A DNA stretch of 64,000 nt from Aphidius gifuensis (lineage: Eukaryota; Arthropoda; Insecta; Hymenoptera; Braconidae). The notes below the pieces were generated by a model. It did not search any database. It was not told where the DNA came from and saw only the letters and a list, made by a program, of their open reading frames with translations. The position numbers were made by a program, and so were the translations under genes. This document shows positions 12,589-23,814 of this stretch, piece after piece; positions within the stretch are counted from its first letter, which is position 1; the number at the start of each line of letters is the position of its first letter. The stretch covers positions 7,812,001 through 7,876,000 of the forward strand of contig NC_057792.1 of assembly GCF_014905175.1 (NCBI RefSeq). Direction: 5' to 3'.

Positions 12589-13294
12589 CTCAATAGCAAA
12601 TTAATAGCAAGTCAATAGCAAAAATAATTATGGATTACAAAGGCTCTGCATTATATACTAAACATATTAAATTGATCTACATTAATTGAGGAAAAAATTA
12701 ACAATGTTTCTATCACATTATTATAGCGTGATTCGATGTCATTCCTCAATAATCATAGTGAAGAATGATGTTAAATTTTTTTAGGTTATGTCTGAGCTGT
12801 CATTCGTTGTTATCTGAGTTTTGGTAATTTATAGAAAGTTACCGCGAGAATAAAATGACATGAAACATCCACTCAATAGCTAGTCAATAGCTAGTTAATA
12901 GCAAAAAAAAAAATCCAAAATACGTTATTTATCATTGTTACTAGCTATTGACTGCATGTTTCATCTCATTTTATTCTCGCAGTAACTTTCTATAAATTAC
13001 CAAAACTCAGATAACAACGAATGACAGCTCGGACATAACCTAAAAAAATTTAACATCATTCTTCGCCATGATTATTGAGAAATGACATCGAATCACGCTA
13101 TAATAATGTGATAGAAACATTATTAATTTTTTCCTTAATTTATGTAGAACAATTTAATATGTTTAGTATAATGGAGAGCCTTTGTAATCCATAATTATTT
13201 TCGCTGTTGACTTGCTAATAATCTGCTATTGAGTAAGCACCCATTATGTCATTAACAAGTCGCTATCAAACTGTTGTTGAGTGTTCCGCTAGGG

Positions 13295-13721
13295 AGTTTC
13301 ACGACCTACCCATTTTACACATAAAATAAAAAGATTTTTTTTTTTTTTTTGTTTTTAAATAAAACTTAATATGTTTAATTATTATTAAGATAATTTTGAA
13401 GTTATTTTTAACACCCACATAATTAATATTGTCTTAACATAAATAATAAATAACTTAATAAAATATTTTTCAATCATGTTAATAAGGTGCAGCATGAATT
13501 AATTTCTCGTTATAAAATAGTTTTTACATCTGTCAAAGTGGCAAAAATTAAATATACACCTTTTCAGTCTAAAATGATTAGTAATTACTTCGCGGTCAGT
13601 TACCCCTACCGTTATCTTACCATTAAATAAATGCCTTATGAAATTTAGCATTTTTGTTTTTATTTGTGTAATGTATGCTAGTAAAATTTTTATTTTTTAT
13701 AAAGATTTTAAAAAAATATAC
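13295..13721. other. intron or downstream DNA of the FABP exon
   Basis: AT-rich, with a T run at 13338-13350. If the FABP gene is intact this is intron sequence. No second coding exon was found between the donor site at 13721 and element D. Confidence 0.4.
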
Positions 13722-13970
13722 CTCAAGAACTGCACCAATCGGTAGTGTTTCAGTGAATTTCTCACCAAGTTTAAAAGAGTTGACTATAGTTTTGTTACCA
13801 TTGGTCACAGTGATGGTGTATTTGTCATCTAACAAAGCAACTTCTAATTCAGGCTTGCTTTGACCAATATGTTTTATAGCCTCACCATCAATCGATACTC
13901 CAATCTTACTCAGGTACTTCTCAAAGCCCTCACTTTTATCATAAAAATATTTACCAATGATAGGAACCAT
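13722..13970 (-). CDS. fatty-acid-binding protein, 5' coding exon (partial)
   Basis: The 83 codons from the ATG at 13970 match the N-terminal two thirds of the intracellular lipid-binding (FABP/CRABP) family: MVPIIGKYFYDKSEGFEKYL at the start and the family motif FKLGEKFTET near residues 68-77. These small cytosolic beta-barrels carry fatty acids or retinoids and are about 130 residues long, so some 50 residues are missing. The exon ends CTTGAG and a GTATAT donor in phase 0, close to the second intron position of vertebrate FABP genes; the first family intron is absent. No matching 3' exon was found downstream to the window edge. Either the intron is very long because of transposon insertions (elements A, B and D all lie that way) or the gene is truncated. 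Confidence 0.7.
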
Positions 13971-14035
13971 TTTTATATTATTTTATCAACACAATATTTT
14001 TCTTCTAAATAGCCTGTCTAGACTGAAATCAACTT

Positions 14036-14074
14036 ACTGAGTGATTTATTAACAAGTTAATTCGCCTTTTTATA
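14036..14074 (-). promoter_or_regulatory. candidate core promoter of the FABP gene
   Basis: A TATAAAAAGG box (14065-14074, minus strand) and an arthropod-type initiator TCAGT (14036-14040) lie 65-105 bases upstream of the FABP start codon. The spacing between them (about 36 bases) is slightly longer than usual, so the true start may differ. Confidence 0.35.
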
Positions 14075-15288
14075 TCACAGCCAAGTTTGGTGACACCAAG
14101 AAGGAGAACTATATTGTACATCACACATATTATTTTTTATTACTATATGATTTTTGGGAACTTTGATATCCATAAATGAATTCAGCTTGTCTGATGTTTT
14201 TTTTTTTTTTTTTGTTTGTCATAAATATAAATTTATTATAGGATATATTTATAAACTTTATCATTCACTAAGCACCTAGTTTAGAAATAATTTTTTTACA
14301 AATTTATCTGTCAACTTTCTAATCATGTTAAATTTTCCTTTCTTCAAATTTTCTCAGTTTTCAAAAGAATTGTTCTTTGAATATTATGTTACCTGCAGAA
14401 TTTTTTTTCATATAAAACAAAATAAGTGAAACCCTAAACATTTTTAAAATTTTTCTTCGAATGTTAAAGATATCTTGTAAAAATACAAATTTATATTTTA
14501 TATGAATACATGTTTTCAATGCATTGAAAAATTTTATTCTCATAACTATATTATCCAATTATACAATTATTATATATTCATAAAGTTATAAAAGGAAATA
14601 AATGGAATAATTTTTTTTTTAAGTAAAATTGAAAAAGAAAATGACAAAATTTTAGATAAAAAAAAGTTATGTTATATTACATGTAAGATGTAATAAAGAT
14701 AAATGATGTAAGAAAGATAAAAAAAAATCAACCGGATGTAGTTCTATTTATAACTTATATTATATATACATATATGCCCCTATGATAATTTTTTAAGCAT
14801 TTCATATCCATTTTGCACAACAATTTTTTATTGGCCTTGGTTGCAAGAACTTGACAGAGAAACCACAAATTGATGTCTATTTAATTAATTGAAGGATAGG
14901 ACAATTTTATGGGTCTATACTAATGTCTTTTGAATATCGTTCAACATTTCGTAGTGTTGATTTGACATTCATTTATATTTAACACTCAAGTGTAATTGCC
15001 CAGTAAAAAGTCTCTACCAAGTCGACGTGAAGCTGGCGGAGCTTATACAATAAAAATTTTATAAAGAAAAAAACTAAACGCATAGGAATCATGCGTGCTT
15101 TTTACGTGCTATTTTACAGCTACACTAGTTTTTTTATTGCTCTGATATAGATTAGCAAAAAAATGATTTTCTATAAAGTTTCTTCGAAAATTTCCACAAT
15201 GCTGTAAAAGTATCTTTTAAAAGAAGCTGACCAAAAAAAAAATATATATATATATGAAAATTATGTGCTATTTCACTGCGTAATTAGT
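14075..15288. other. intergenic, nothing recognised
   Basis: AT-rich DNA upstream of the FABP exon with simple TA and T runs (14196-14212, 15242-15254). No convincing coding frame or repeat ends were seen. Confidence 0.5.
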
Positions 15289-15372
15289 TACACTGAGAGA
15301 AATTTTAACTAAAAATTACAAACGTATAAGAAAAAATTACAAAGCGAATAGTAAAAACTGCGTTCCTCCGAT

Positions 15373-16380
15373 CCCGAGTGGAAATTTAGTTAAGGTCCTG
15401 ATCAGAACCGGATCAGGGAACCTGATTTCAAATCAGAACCGGATCAGGAATCCTGTTCAGGAACGGATCAGAATGTAACGCTCTTTTTTAGGATTCTGAT
15501 CAGAACCGGATCAGGAAACCTGGCCAGATTGTAGGGTTAGAGCCAGGATAGCTGAACAGGAATAGATCAGGATTCCTGACTAGAATATAACCAGGAATCC
15601 TGTTCAGGAACGGATCAGAATGTAACGCTTTTTTTTAGGATTCTGATCAGAATCGGATCAAGTAATTCTAAAAAAAAATTAATTCTCATTATTTGATGTT
15701 TTGTAAATCAGCTAACTAATTTACTATAGCATTGTTAATGATGAAACAGGTTGAATGATAAGATTTTATATACCTAACATAACTTAAATTACCTAACCAC
15801 TAGCGGGACGCGAACTCGGATCGTTCAGATTACAACTACGGGCCTTAACACGCGCGGCCATGCCGTCTATCGATGATCGGATGTGATTTTTTGCTTTCAT
15901 AAATTACATCAACTAAAAAAAACTTAACTAGAATTTGCGACGTAAATTTAACGTAAAAATAAAATATAACAATTTGTTAAATTGTCCCTTGTCATTTTGT
16001 TTTAGAATTAAAATTAAAATTAAATCCAAAAAATATTTTTCCTGATAATATTCTGGTCAGAATCTGTTCAGGATACATTCAGGTTTCCTGTTCCGGACTG
16101 AACAGGAAAACTGAATAAAAAAAATTAAATTATTTGATAAATTTTTCCTGATAGTATCCTGGTTAGAATCTGTTCAGGAAACCTTATTCAGGATACGTCA
16201 AGGTTTCCTGTTCCTTTTCTGAACAGGATTGGATAAGGTTACCTGACTTAAGGAAATCGTAAGGTGTCCGGACCAGGTTCGGGACAGGAATGAGTCAGGT
16301 TTCTTGAATAAGGAATCCTGATCCGTTTCTGATCAGGGTTTGAGGTCAAATAGGGCATCCTGAAAATTTTTCCACTCGGG
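15373..16380. mobile_element. TIR element E (CCCGAGTGGAAA ends)
   Basis: Begins CCCGAGTGGAAA and ends TTTCCACTCGGG, flanked by AT on both sides (15371-15372, 16381-16382). Both halves are filled with variants of TCCTGATCAGAACCGGATCA. A block of about 70 bp including GAATGTAACGCT occurs twice (about 15449-15520 and 15595-15665). The middle contains a tRNA-like sequence. Non-autonomous. Confidence 0.75.
15799..15869 (-). pseudogene. tRNA-like fragment (serine-type)
   Basis: On the minus strand, GGCATGGCCGCGCGTGTTAA followed by GGC resembles the D-arm and A-box of serine tRNAs, and GAGTTCGCGTCCCGC resembles the B-box and T-arm. The arms do not pair well enough for a working tRNA, no clear anticodon arm can be drawn, and it is inside a transposable element. 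It is best read as a tRNA pseudogene or the head of a tRNA-derived SINE. Confidence 0.4.
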
Positions 16381-17109
16381 ATTATTTGTAAGAATTATTC
16401 GTATATTGATAAATAATTTTTACAATAAAGTTATGTAAAAAATTTGGCCATTGACTATATACAATACTAAGCCATAAATTTTACATAATTTTATTGTAAT
16501 TTTTCTTTAAAAAAAATGACTCACGATACTCACATGTAAATTCTAGCAGATTGAGAATTTACGCACTACCGGTTTTAGAATTTACTATATTTTATTATAA
16601 ATTTTATTTAAAAGTTGGACATTTTCTGTGCTAAGTTCGGCAGTTTGTGCTAGATTCACGGAGAACGGCAATCAATTCCCGGCAACATTTTTTCTTTTCT
16701 GTTTACACGCTCAAAACTCGAAAACTAATTGATAAATAGAAAAAATTCATTCTTGATAAATTGTTTAGAAATAAATTACCAACAATAAACCTCGCTTAAC
16801 CCCATACCTAGCTCCAACAGATAAGGCTGTAGAAATGCTTGAAATTACATGACAATTCAATCATTTGTTCAATCAGTCGGCCATCTTTGTATTATTTCGC
16901 CCCACAACCAGAATTTTTACAAAGCGATATAGTAAAAAATATTCAAGTCTATGCTAATTAGACCGTGTAGAAAAATATGCTTAGTCTAGTCTATGCTAAT
17001 TTTAATTATATAAAGGTTTAAACCTTTATATGTGTACATGATAAATTTTATTATATATATTAGAATATTTATTAAATTGTTCAGTATTTTTTATTCGAAC
17101 TTATAATAT

Positions 17110-20100
17110 CCCTAGCGGATGCGTCGACACCTATTCGATCGGGATTTGACTCTCAAATGTAGCACTCAGTCGACAGCGATTTGACAGCCATTCGACAGCG
17201 TATATAAAACGTAATTCACGAGCACCGGATACTCAAAATGAGTTGGAAAAATATGAAATAAATATAAAATTATAATGAGAATAACTTAAACTGACTGAAA
17301 CCTTGACTAGTACATGTATTTAATATCAAATAAGAGATTAAATTATACACGGTAGAGAGGTTAGATTGATATGATTCGCATTTCTACTGGAGTCAGAAAG
17401 CTGTCGAGCCTCAGACCATTCATCGGTAATTGACTCGGTCATTATTACCGAGATATTTTGTCACTAAATCGACAGGCTTTCGACACCGAATTGAGAGGTG
17501 CCTAATTTGCTCATTTTTTATTGTTTTAAATTGTTTAAACATTATAATGGACTTTATTAACAATAGATTAGTATTTTTCTATAAAAAAATTAATAAAAAA
17601 TATAAAAAAACTTGTAAAAATTTAAAAAAAAAAATTTTTTTTTTTGTTTATAATTTTTAAATTCATTGTTCATAACAATTGCATGTAAAAAACAATATAA
17701 AACAGTATAATTATGCATTTAAAGAGTAAACGATTGCCGAAATAATTTTTTTTCAATTTTATATCACTATATGCTCTGTCTCGACACCGTTTCGATCGCG
17801 TTTCGACAGCATTTCGACCGCCTTTCGACAGGCTTTCGACACCGAATTGAGAGGTGCCTAATTTGCTCATTTTTTATTGTTTCAAATTGTTTAAACATTA
17901 TAATGGGCTTTATTAACAATAGATTAGTATTTTTCTATAAAAAAATTAATAAAAAATATAAAAAAACTTGTAAAAATTTAAAAAAAAAAATTTTTTTTTT
18001 GTTTATAATTTTTAAATTCATTGTTAATAACAATTGCATGTAAAAAACATAATAAAACAGTATAATTAAGCATTCAAAGTATAAACAATCGCCAAAATGA
18101 TTTTTTTTCAATTGTATATCACTATATGCTAGTTGACTCTGTCTCGACACCGTTTCGATCGCGTTTCGACAGCATTCCGACCGCTTTTCGACAGGCTTTC
18201 GACACCGAATTGAGAGGTGCCTAATTTGCTCATTTTTTATTGTTTCAAATTGTTTAAACATTATAATGGGCTTTATTAACAATAGATTAGTATTTTTCTA
18301 TAAAAAAATTAATAAAAAATATAAAAAAACTTGTAAAAATTTAAAAAAAAAAATTTTTTTTTTGTTTATAATTTTTAAATTAATTGTTAATAACAATTGC
18401 ATGTAAAAAACATAATAAAACAGTATAATTAAGCATTTAAAGTATAAACAATCGCCAAAATAATTTTTTTTCAATTTTATATCACTATATGCCAGTTGAC
18501 TCTGTCTCGACACCGTTTCGATCGCGTTTCGACAGCATTTCGACAGGCTTTCGACACCGAATTGAGAGGTGCCTAATTTGCTCATTTTTTATTGTTTTAA
18601 ATTGTTTAAACATTATAATGGACTTTATTAACAATAGATTAGTATTTTTCTATTTAATAAATTAATGTAATAAAAACTTGTTTTTTTGTTTATAATTTTT
18701 AAATTCATTTTTAATAATGATTGCATGTAAAAAACAATATAAAACAGTATAATTATGCATTTAAAGAGTAAACAATTGCCAAAATAATTTTTTTTCAATT
18801 TTATATCACTATATGCTAGTTGACTCTGTCAGCTGACGACAAAGATGTTTCGATCGCTTTTACCGTCGGCATTTGCTCGCTTATTACCAAATTGTTTAAA
18901 CATAATGGATTATTAACAATAGATTAGTATTTTTTAAAATTAATAAAATATAAACCTTGTAAAATAAAAATTTTTTTTTGTTTATAATTTTTAAATTCAT
19001 TGTTAATAACAATTGCATGTAAAAAACAATATAAAAGAATATAATCATGCATTTAAAGAGTGAACAATTGCCAAAATAATTTTTTTTCAATTTTATATCA
19101 CTATATGCTAGTTGACTCTGTCTCGACACCGTTTCGATCGCGTTTCGACAGCATTTCGACCGCCTTTCGACAGGCTTTCGACACTAATGCTTAATTATAC
19201 TTTTTTTTTATGTTTTTTACATGCAATTGTTATTAACAATGAATTTAAAAATTATAAACAAAAAAAAAATTTTTTTTTTTAAATTTTTACAAGTTTTTTT
19301 ATATTTTTTATTAATTTTTTTATAGAAAAATACTAATCTATTGTTAATAAAGTCCATTATAATGTTTAAACAATTTAAAACAATAAAAAATGAGCAAATT
19401 AGGCACCTCTCAATTCGGTGTCGAAAGCCTGTCGAAAAGCGGTCGGAATGCTGTCGAAACGCGATCGAAACGGTGTCGAGACAGAGTCAACCGGCATATA
19501 GTGATATACAATTGAAAAAAAATTATTTTGGCGATTGTTTATACTTTGAATGCTTAATTATACTGTTTTATTATGTTTTTTACATGCAATTGTTATTAAC
19601 AATTAATTTATTAAATTATAAACAAAAAAAAAATTTTTTTTTTTAAATTTTTACAAGTTTTTTTATATTTTTTATTAATTTTTTTATAGAAAAATACTAA
19701 TCTATTGTTAATAAAGCCCATTATAATGTTTAAACAATTTGAAACAATAAAAAATGAGCAAATTAGGCACCTCTCAATTCGGTGTCGAAAGCCTGTCGAA
19801 AAGCGGTCGGAATGCTGTCGAAACGCGATCGAAACGGTGTCGAGACAGAGTCAACTAGCATATAGTGATATACAATTGAAAAAAAATTATTTTGGCGATT
19901 GTTTATACTTTGAATGCTTAATTATACTGTTTTATTATGTTTTTTACATGCAATTGTTATTAACAATTAATTTAAAAATTATAAACAAAAAAAAAATTTT
20001 TTTTTTTTAAATTTTTACAAGTTTTTTTATATTTTTTATTAATTTTTTTATAGAAAAATACTAATCTATTGTTAATAAAGCCCATTATAATGTTTAAACA

Positions 20101-20842
20101 ATTTGAAACAATAAAAAATGAGCAAATTAGGCACCTCTCAATTCGGTGTCGAAAGCCTGTCGAAAGGCGGTCGAAATGCTGTCGAAACGCGATCAAAACG
20201 GTGTCGAGACAGAGTCAACTGGCATATAGTGATAGAAAATTGAAAAAAAATTATTTTGGCAATTGTTTACTTTTTAAATGCATAATTATACTGTTTTATA
20301 TTGTTTTTTACATGCAATTGTTATTAACAATTCATTTGAAAATTATAAACAAAAAAAAAATTTTTTTTTTATATTTTTTATTAATTTTTTTATAGAAAAA
20401 TACTAATCTATTGTTAATAAAGTCCATTATAATGTTTAAACAATTTAAAACAATAAAAAATAAGCAAATTAGGCACCTGTCAATTCGGTGTCGAAAGCCT
20501 GTCGATTTAGTGACAAAATATCTCGGTAATAATGACCGAGTCAATTACCGATGAATGGTCTGAGGCTCGACAGCTTTCTGACTCCAGTAGAAATGCGAAT
20601 CATATCAATCTAACCTCTCTACCGTGTATAATTTAATCTCTTATTTGATATTAAATACATGTACTAGTCAAGGTTTCAGTCAGTTTAAGTTATTCTCATT
20701 ATAATTTTATATTTATTTCATATTCTTCCAACTCATTTTGAGTATCCGGTGCTCGTGAATTACGTTTTATATATGCTGTCGAATGGCTGTCAAATCGCTG
20801 TCGACTGAGTGCTACATTGGAGAGTCGAGCCATCCGCTAGGG
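17110..20842. mobile_element. foldback-like element C (CCCTAGCGGA ends), largest copy
   Basis: Same family as A and B. Ends CCCTAGCGGATGCG and ATCCGCTAGGG, flanked by AT on each side (17108-17109, 20843-20844). Units of about 360 bp carrying the CTCGACACCGTTTCGATCGC type of tract run in one direction to about 19.17 kb (about five, one decayed near 18.87 kb), then in the opposite direction to about 20.5 kb (about four). The frames coding sequences such as QFKTIKNEQIRHLSI recur in every unit and arise from the repeat; they are not genes. Confidence 0.85.
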
Positions 20843-21186
20843 ATTTTTTATCGTTTCCACAAAACATGTATGTGCTTTATTTTAATTAACTCATAAGTCA
20901 TTATCTAGGGGATTAATCGAAAAAAGTAATTCTTTATAAATTGTTTAGAATTGAATTCTCAATAATTAACTCCACTCAACCCCATGTCTATCTGCAATAG
21001 ATTACGATGTACAGAGACTTGAAGTAACATAACAATTTTTTGACATTGTGTGACATTTTACATAATTATATTGTAGAATATCATCTCTCGCGGCCAATCC
21101 CAGAAATAAAACAAAAATTACAAAGCAGTATAGTAATTTCTATTCAACATGGGTTTTAATTTTTAGTTAAAATTTCTCTCAGTGTA

Positions 21187-22069
21187 TTAGCAGTTATTAG
21201 TATATTATATCCTATTTTAAAAAAATACATAGTTGACGCTTCAAAATGGCTTCTGGTTGGCTGAGATTTAATGAATAGCCTATAATAAGTTGATAGACTC
21301 TTCCTGCGATTCACAAATCACAATATATGTATAGTATATATCGTAAAAAAATAAAAGGAAACTGAATAATGTGAAATTTAAATGCAATTATTAATAGAAT
21401 AGAGAATTATTTTCAAATACCCCGGAAAAAAAAATGATATTCGAATATTTTCGGAGATCATGCAGACATCCATGGAGTATAGTCGAAGATGTCACCTTTT
21501 TCCACATCTCTGAATATCCAACCATTCTCACATATAGTCAACGATATTTGAGGTTGTATGTAAATACATTTTCCTGAATTTAATTTTCGATTTTTTTTTT
21601 TAAATATTTAAATGAAATAATTATCTATTTGGTGGAATTTTTTCATAATTTTCCTCTTCGCGAAAATCCAGATAATTAGTGTCAAAGTTGGCAAGGGCAA
21701 CTTTAACACGCAAGCATATGGAGTATAGGTACGTATTTTTAAAACTCTTAATTTAAATTTTGATTTTTTTCTACAGATTTGTACTTTGTAGAATTTCAAA
21801 AATTATGAAAAAAAAATTATTTATTTCCTCAACACCGTTTAAAAGGTATTGGCTAATTGCTTTTGAAATTTACGGGTTTCAGCCGGCTGAATTACATTGA
21901 AAATCTGAATGTTTATTGCTGGACTAGTATTAGTGTCTGTAAATATAAGCCGGCAACACTCACACTACTTAGGACGCATCAGTAAAGTGGAAAGATTTTA
22001 GGCATGAGAGGGCGCTATAATTTTTTTTTTTAATATGAGTTTATAAGCACCCTTGTGGACCCAATATAA
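21187..22069. other. intergenic, nothing recognised
   Basis: Non-coding AT-rich DNA. The 62-codon frame on the minus strand near 21608-21799 is basic but has no recognisable family pattern or splice context. Confidence 0.5.
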
Positions 22070-22392
22070 CCCTGGTGGAAATATTTCTCCGGAATTTCTC
22101 CTGATTGCTCCGGAATTACTCCGGATTATTCCGGAATTGGCTCACTTAGAAAAAATTCGAAAAAATACGAAAAATCGGTTGCAATTCCAAAATACTCGAA
22201 ATCCTGTGTAAAATGAAAGAAAAAAAATGACCGAAAAATTTTAATGGGCCAATTCCGGAGTGATACGGAGTTTTTCAGAATTTTACGGAGTGTTTCCGGA
22301 CTTTTACGAAGTATTTCCAGAATTTTACGGAGTTTATCCGGAATTTTACGGAGTTTTTCCGGAGTTTTACGGAGAAATTATTTCCACCAGGG
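22070..22392. mobile_element. small TIR element F (CCCTGGTGG ends)
   Basis: Begins CCCTGGTGGAAATATTTCTC and ends AATTATTTCCACCAGGG, flanked by AA on both sides (22068-22069, 22393-22394). The left arm repeats TTACTCCGGA-like steps and the right arm repeats TTTTACGGAGT in mirror orientation. It is a relative of element G. Truncated left ends of the same family lie near 23984 and 24131. Confidence 0.75.
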
Positions 22393-23319
22393 AAGTCGCC
22401 CGATCATGCGATTTACATACAACCTTAAATACTTATAGAGATAAAATTTTTTGGACATCTCTCAATCTGTTTCGTCAGATCTGGCTAGATCCGTATCACT
22501 GTGATCCAGGCATACCCAGATAATTTTTTTCGAATAACTGGAAACAATCCTATATAAAAAAGAACAAGGTACTAATAGCTAACTTCATGTGACGCCGCTT
22601 TATTCGTGATTCTATTGGCTGATGCTGTCGACACATTTATTTTCATTCGCTCATATACACATACACGTTATACGTTCGATACATTCAATAAATCGATATA
22701 TTTAAAATAGTGGCTAAGTTAATTTAATATGCAATTCAATGGTTATAAATACTATTGAGTAAACTGTAAAAAAAATAATAGACAAATACCTTCCCTCATT
22801 GTCACAGATGCAATAATGTCAAAAATATTTAATTTATTTATAAAATATTTTTAATAAAAGTGCCATTGGAGCATCTTATTAAAACATTAATCGGATGCAA
22901 CAATTAAATCAATGTCAATAGTGTCATTGTTATTGTGTTGTTGTATTCGGTGTTAACATGTTGTTCCAACTATATATATTAATACATCAACAACAGCATA
23001 TACAACATTAAAATGGTCAAAACTTAATTGAAAATATTATTAAATCAAACACATTGCCATCAGTTGCTAAAAAATTGAGATAGGTTATAATTTGTCGAAA
23101 AACATGAATGAGATAGTAATAAATATTTACAGATCCCATCTAATTAGCCTAAGTTTGATGGAATTAGAATAAGCTGTTATACTTATTCTATTGGAGTTTT
23201 TTTTGGAGAATATTAGAGTGAAGTTAATTTTCTTTGGGAGTTAATGGTTTAATTAATATTGATTAATTAAGATTTAGGGGTGCAGGCAGCCTGAACTTTT
23301 TTATTTTTCATTTTATTTA
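22393..23319. other. intergenic, nothing recognised
   Basis: No gene or clear repeat. Ordinary AT-rich spacer. Confidence 0.5.
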
Positions 23320-23814
23320 GGTTTTTTTTTTTTTGCAATCGATAGATAATTTTTTGGAGAATCATCATATGCAAAAAAATCCCATTGAGAGTTCTTCAAT
23401 TTATTATTAAAAAATATTATAACTTTTAAATTATTGCTATGAGCTGCTGATTAATCATTCTGGTCCATTGCGCATCTCTACCCACTAATCCCATACATTG
23501 ACAAAGTGACAGCATTATTTTTATGATTACTCCAAGTTACTCCGAAATGTTTATTTATGATAAAAAAGTTCTTGAACATAAATTTATTGTTTTCTAATTT
23601 AACCTTTAAAAACCAGGAGTATGATAGAGATTAGAGTGCATGGAGGGAAAATTTGGAGTAGGGATGCGCAATGGACCAAAATGATTAATCAGCACATAGC
23701 AACAATTTAAAAGTTATAATATTTTTTAATAATAAACTAAAGAACTCCCAATGGGATTTTTTTGCATATTATGATTCTCCAAAGAATTATCTATCGATTG
23801 CAAAAAAAAAAACC
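23320..23814. mobile_element. TIR element with arms of about 170 bp
   Basis: GGTTTTTTTTTTTTGCAATCGATAGATAAT at the left is mirrored at the right by ATCTATCGATTGCAAAAAAA, and the similarity continues inward through the CCCATTGAGAGTTCTT and TGGTCCATTGCGCATCTCTA tracts (left) and their complements (right). About 495 bp, without coding capacity. No clear flanking duplication. Confidence 0.6.

Larger units (their letters stand above)
10944..13294. mobile_element. foldback element D, split by a hAT insertion
   Basis: Left end CCCTAACGGA, right end TCCGCTAGGG, flanked by AG on both sides (10942-10943, 13295-13296). Once the inner insertion and its duplicated 8 bp are removed it is about 740 bp, nearly all two inverted arms of some 350 bp meeting near 12.9 kb around CAATAGCTAGTCAATAGC. 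Its arms are unrelated to those of elements A-C, but its termini and its 2-bp flank duplication are of the same kind. No transposase. Confidence 0.8.
15291..21184. mobile_element. composite element with 28-bp TIRs and TA flanks
   Basis: The first 28 bases (starting CACTGAGAGAAATTTT) recur exactly as the reverse complement at 21157-21184. TA lies on both outer sides (15289-15290 and 21185-21186), the target choice of Tc1/mariner-type elements. Inside sit element E (15373-16380) and element C (17110-20842). A stretch at about 16715-16950 resembles 20900-21140 in direct orientation, so the host may be two joined or duplicated copies. No transposase. That these two ends belong to one insertion is an inference. 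Confidence 0.55.
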
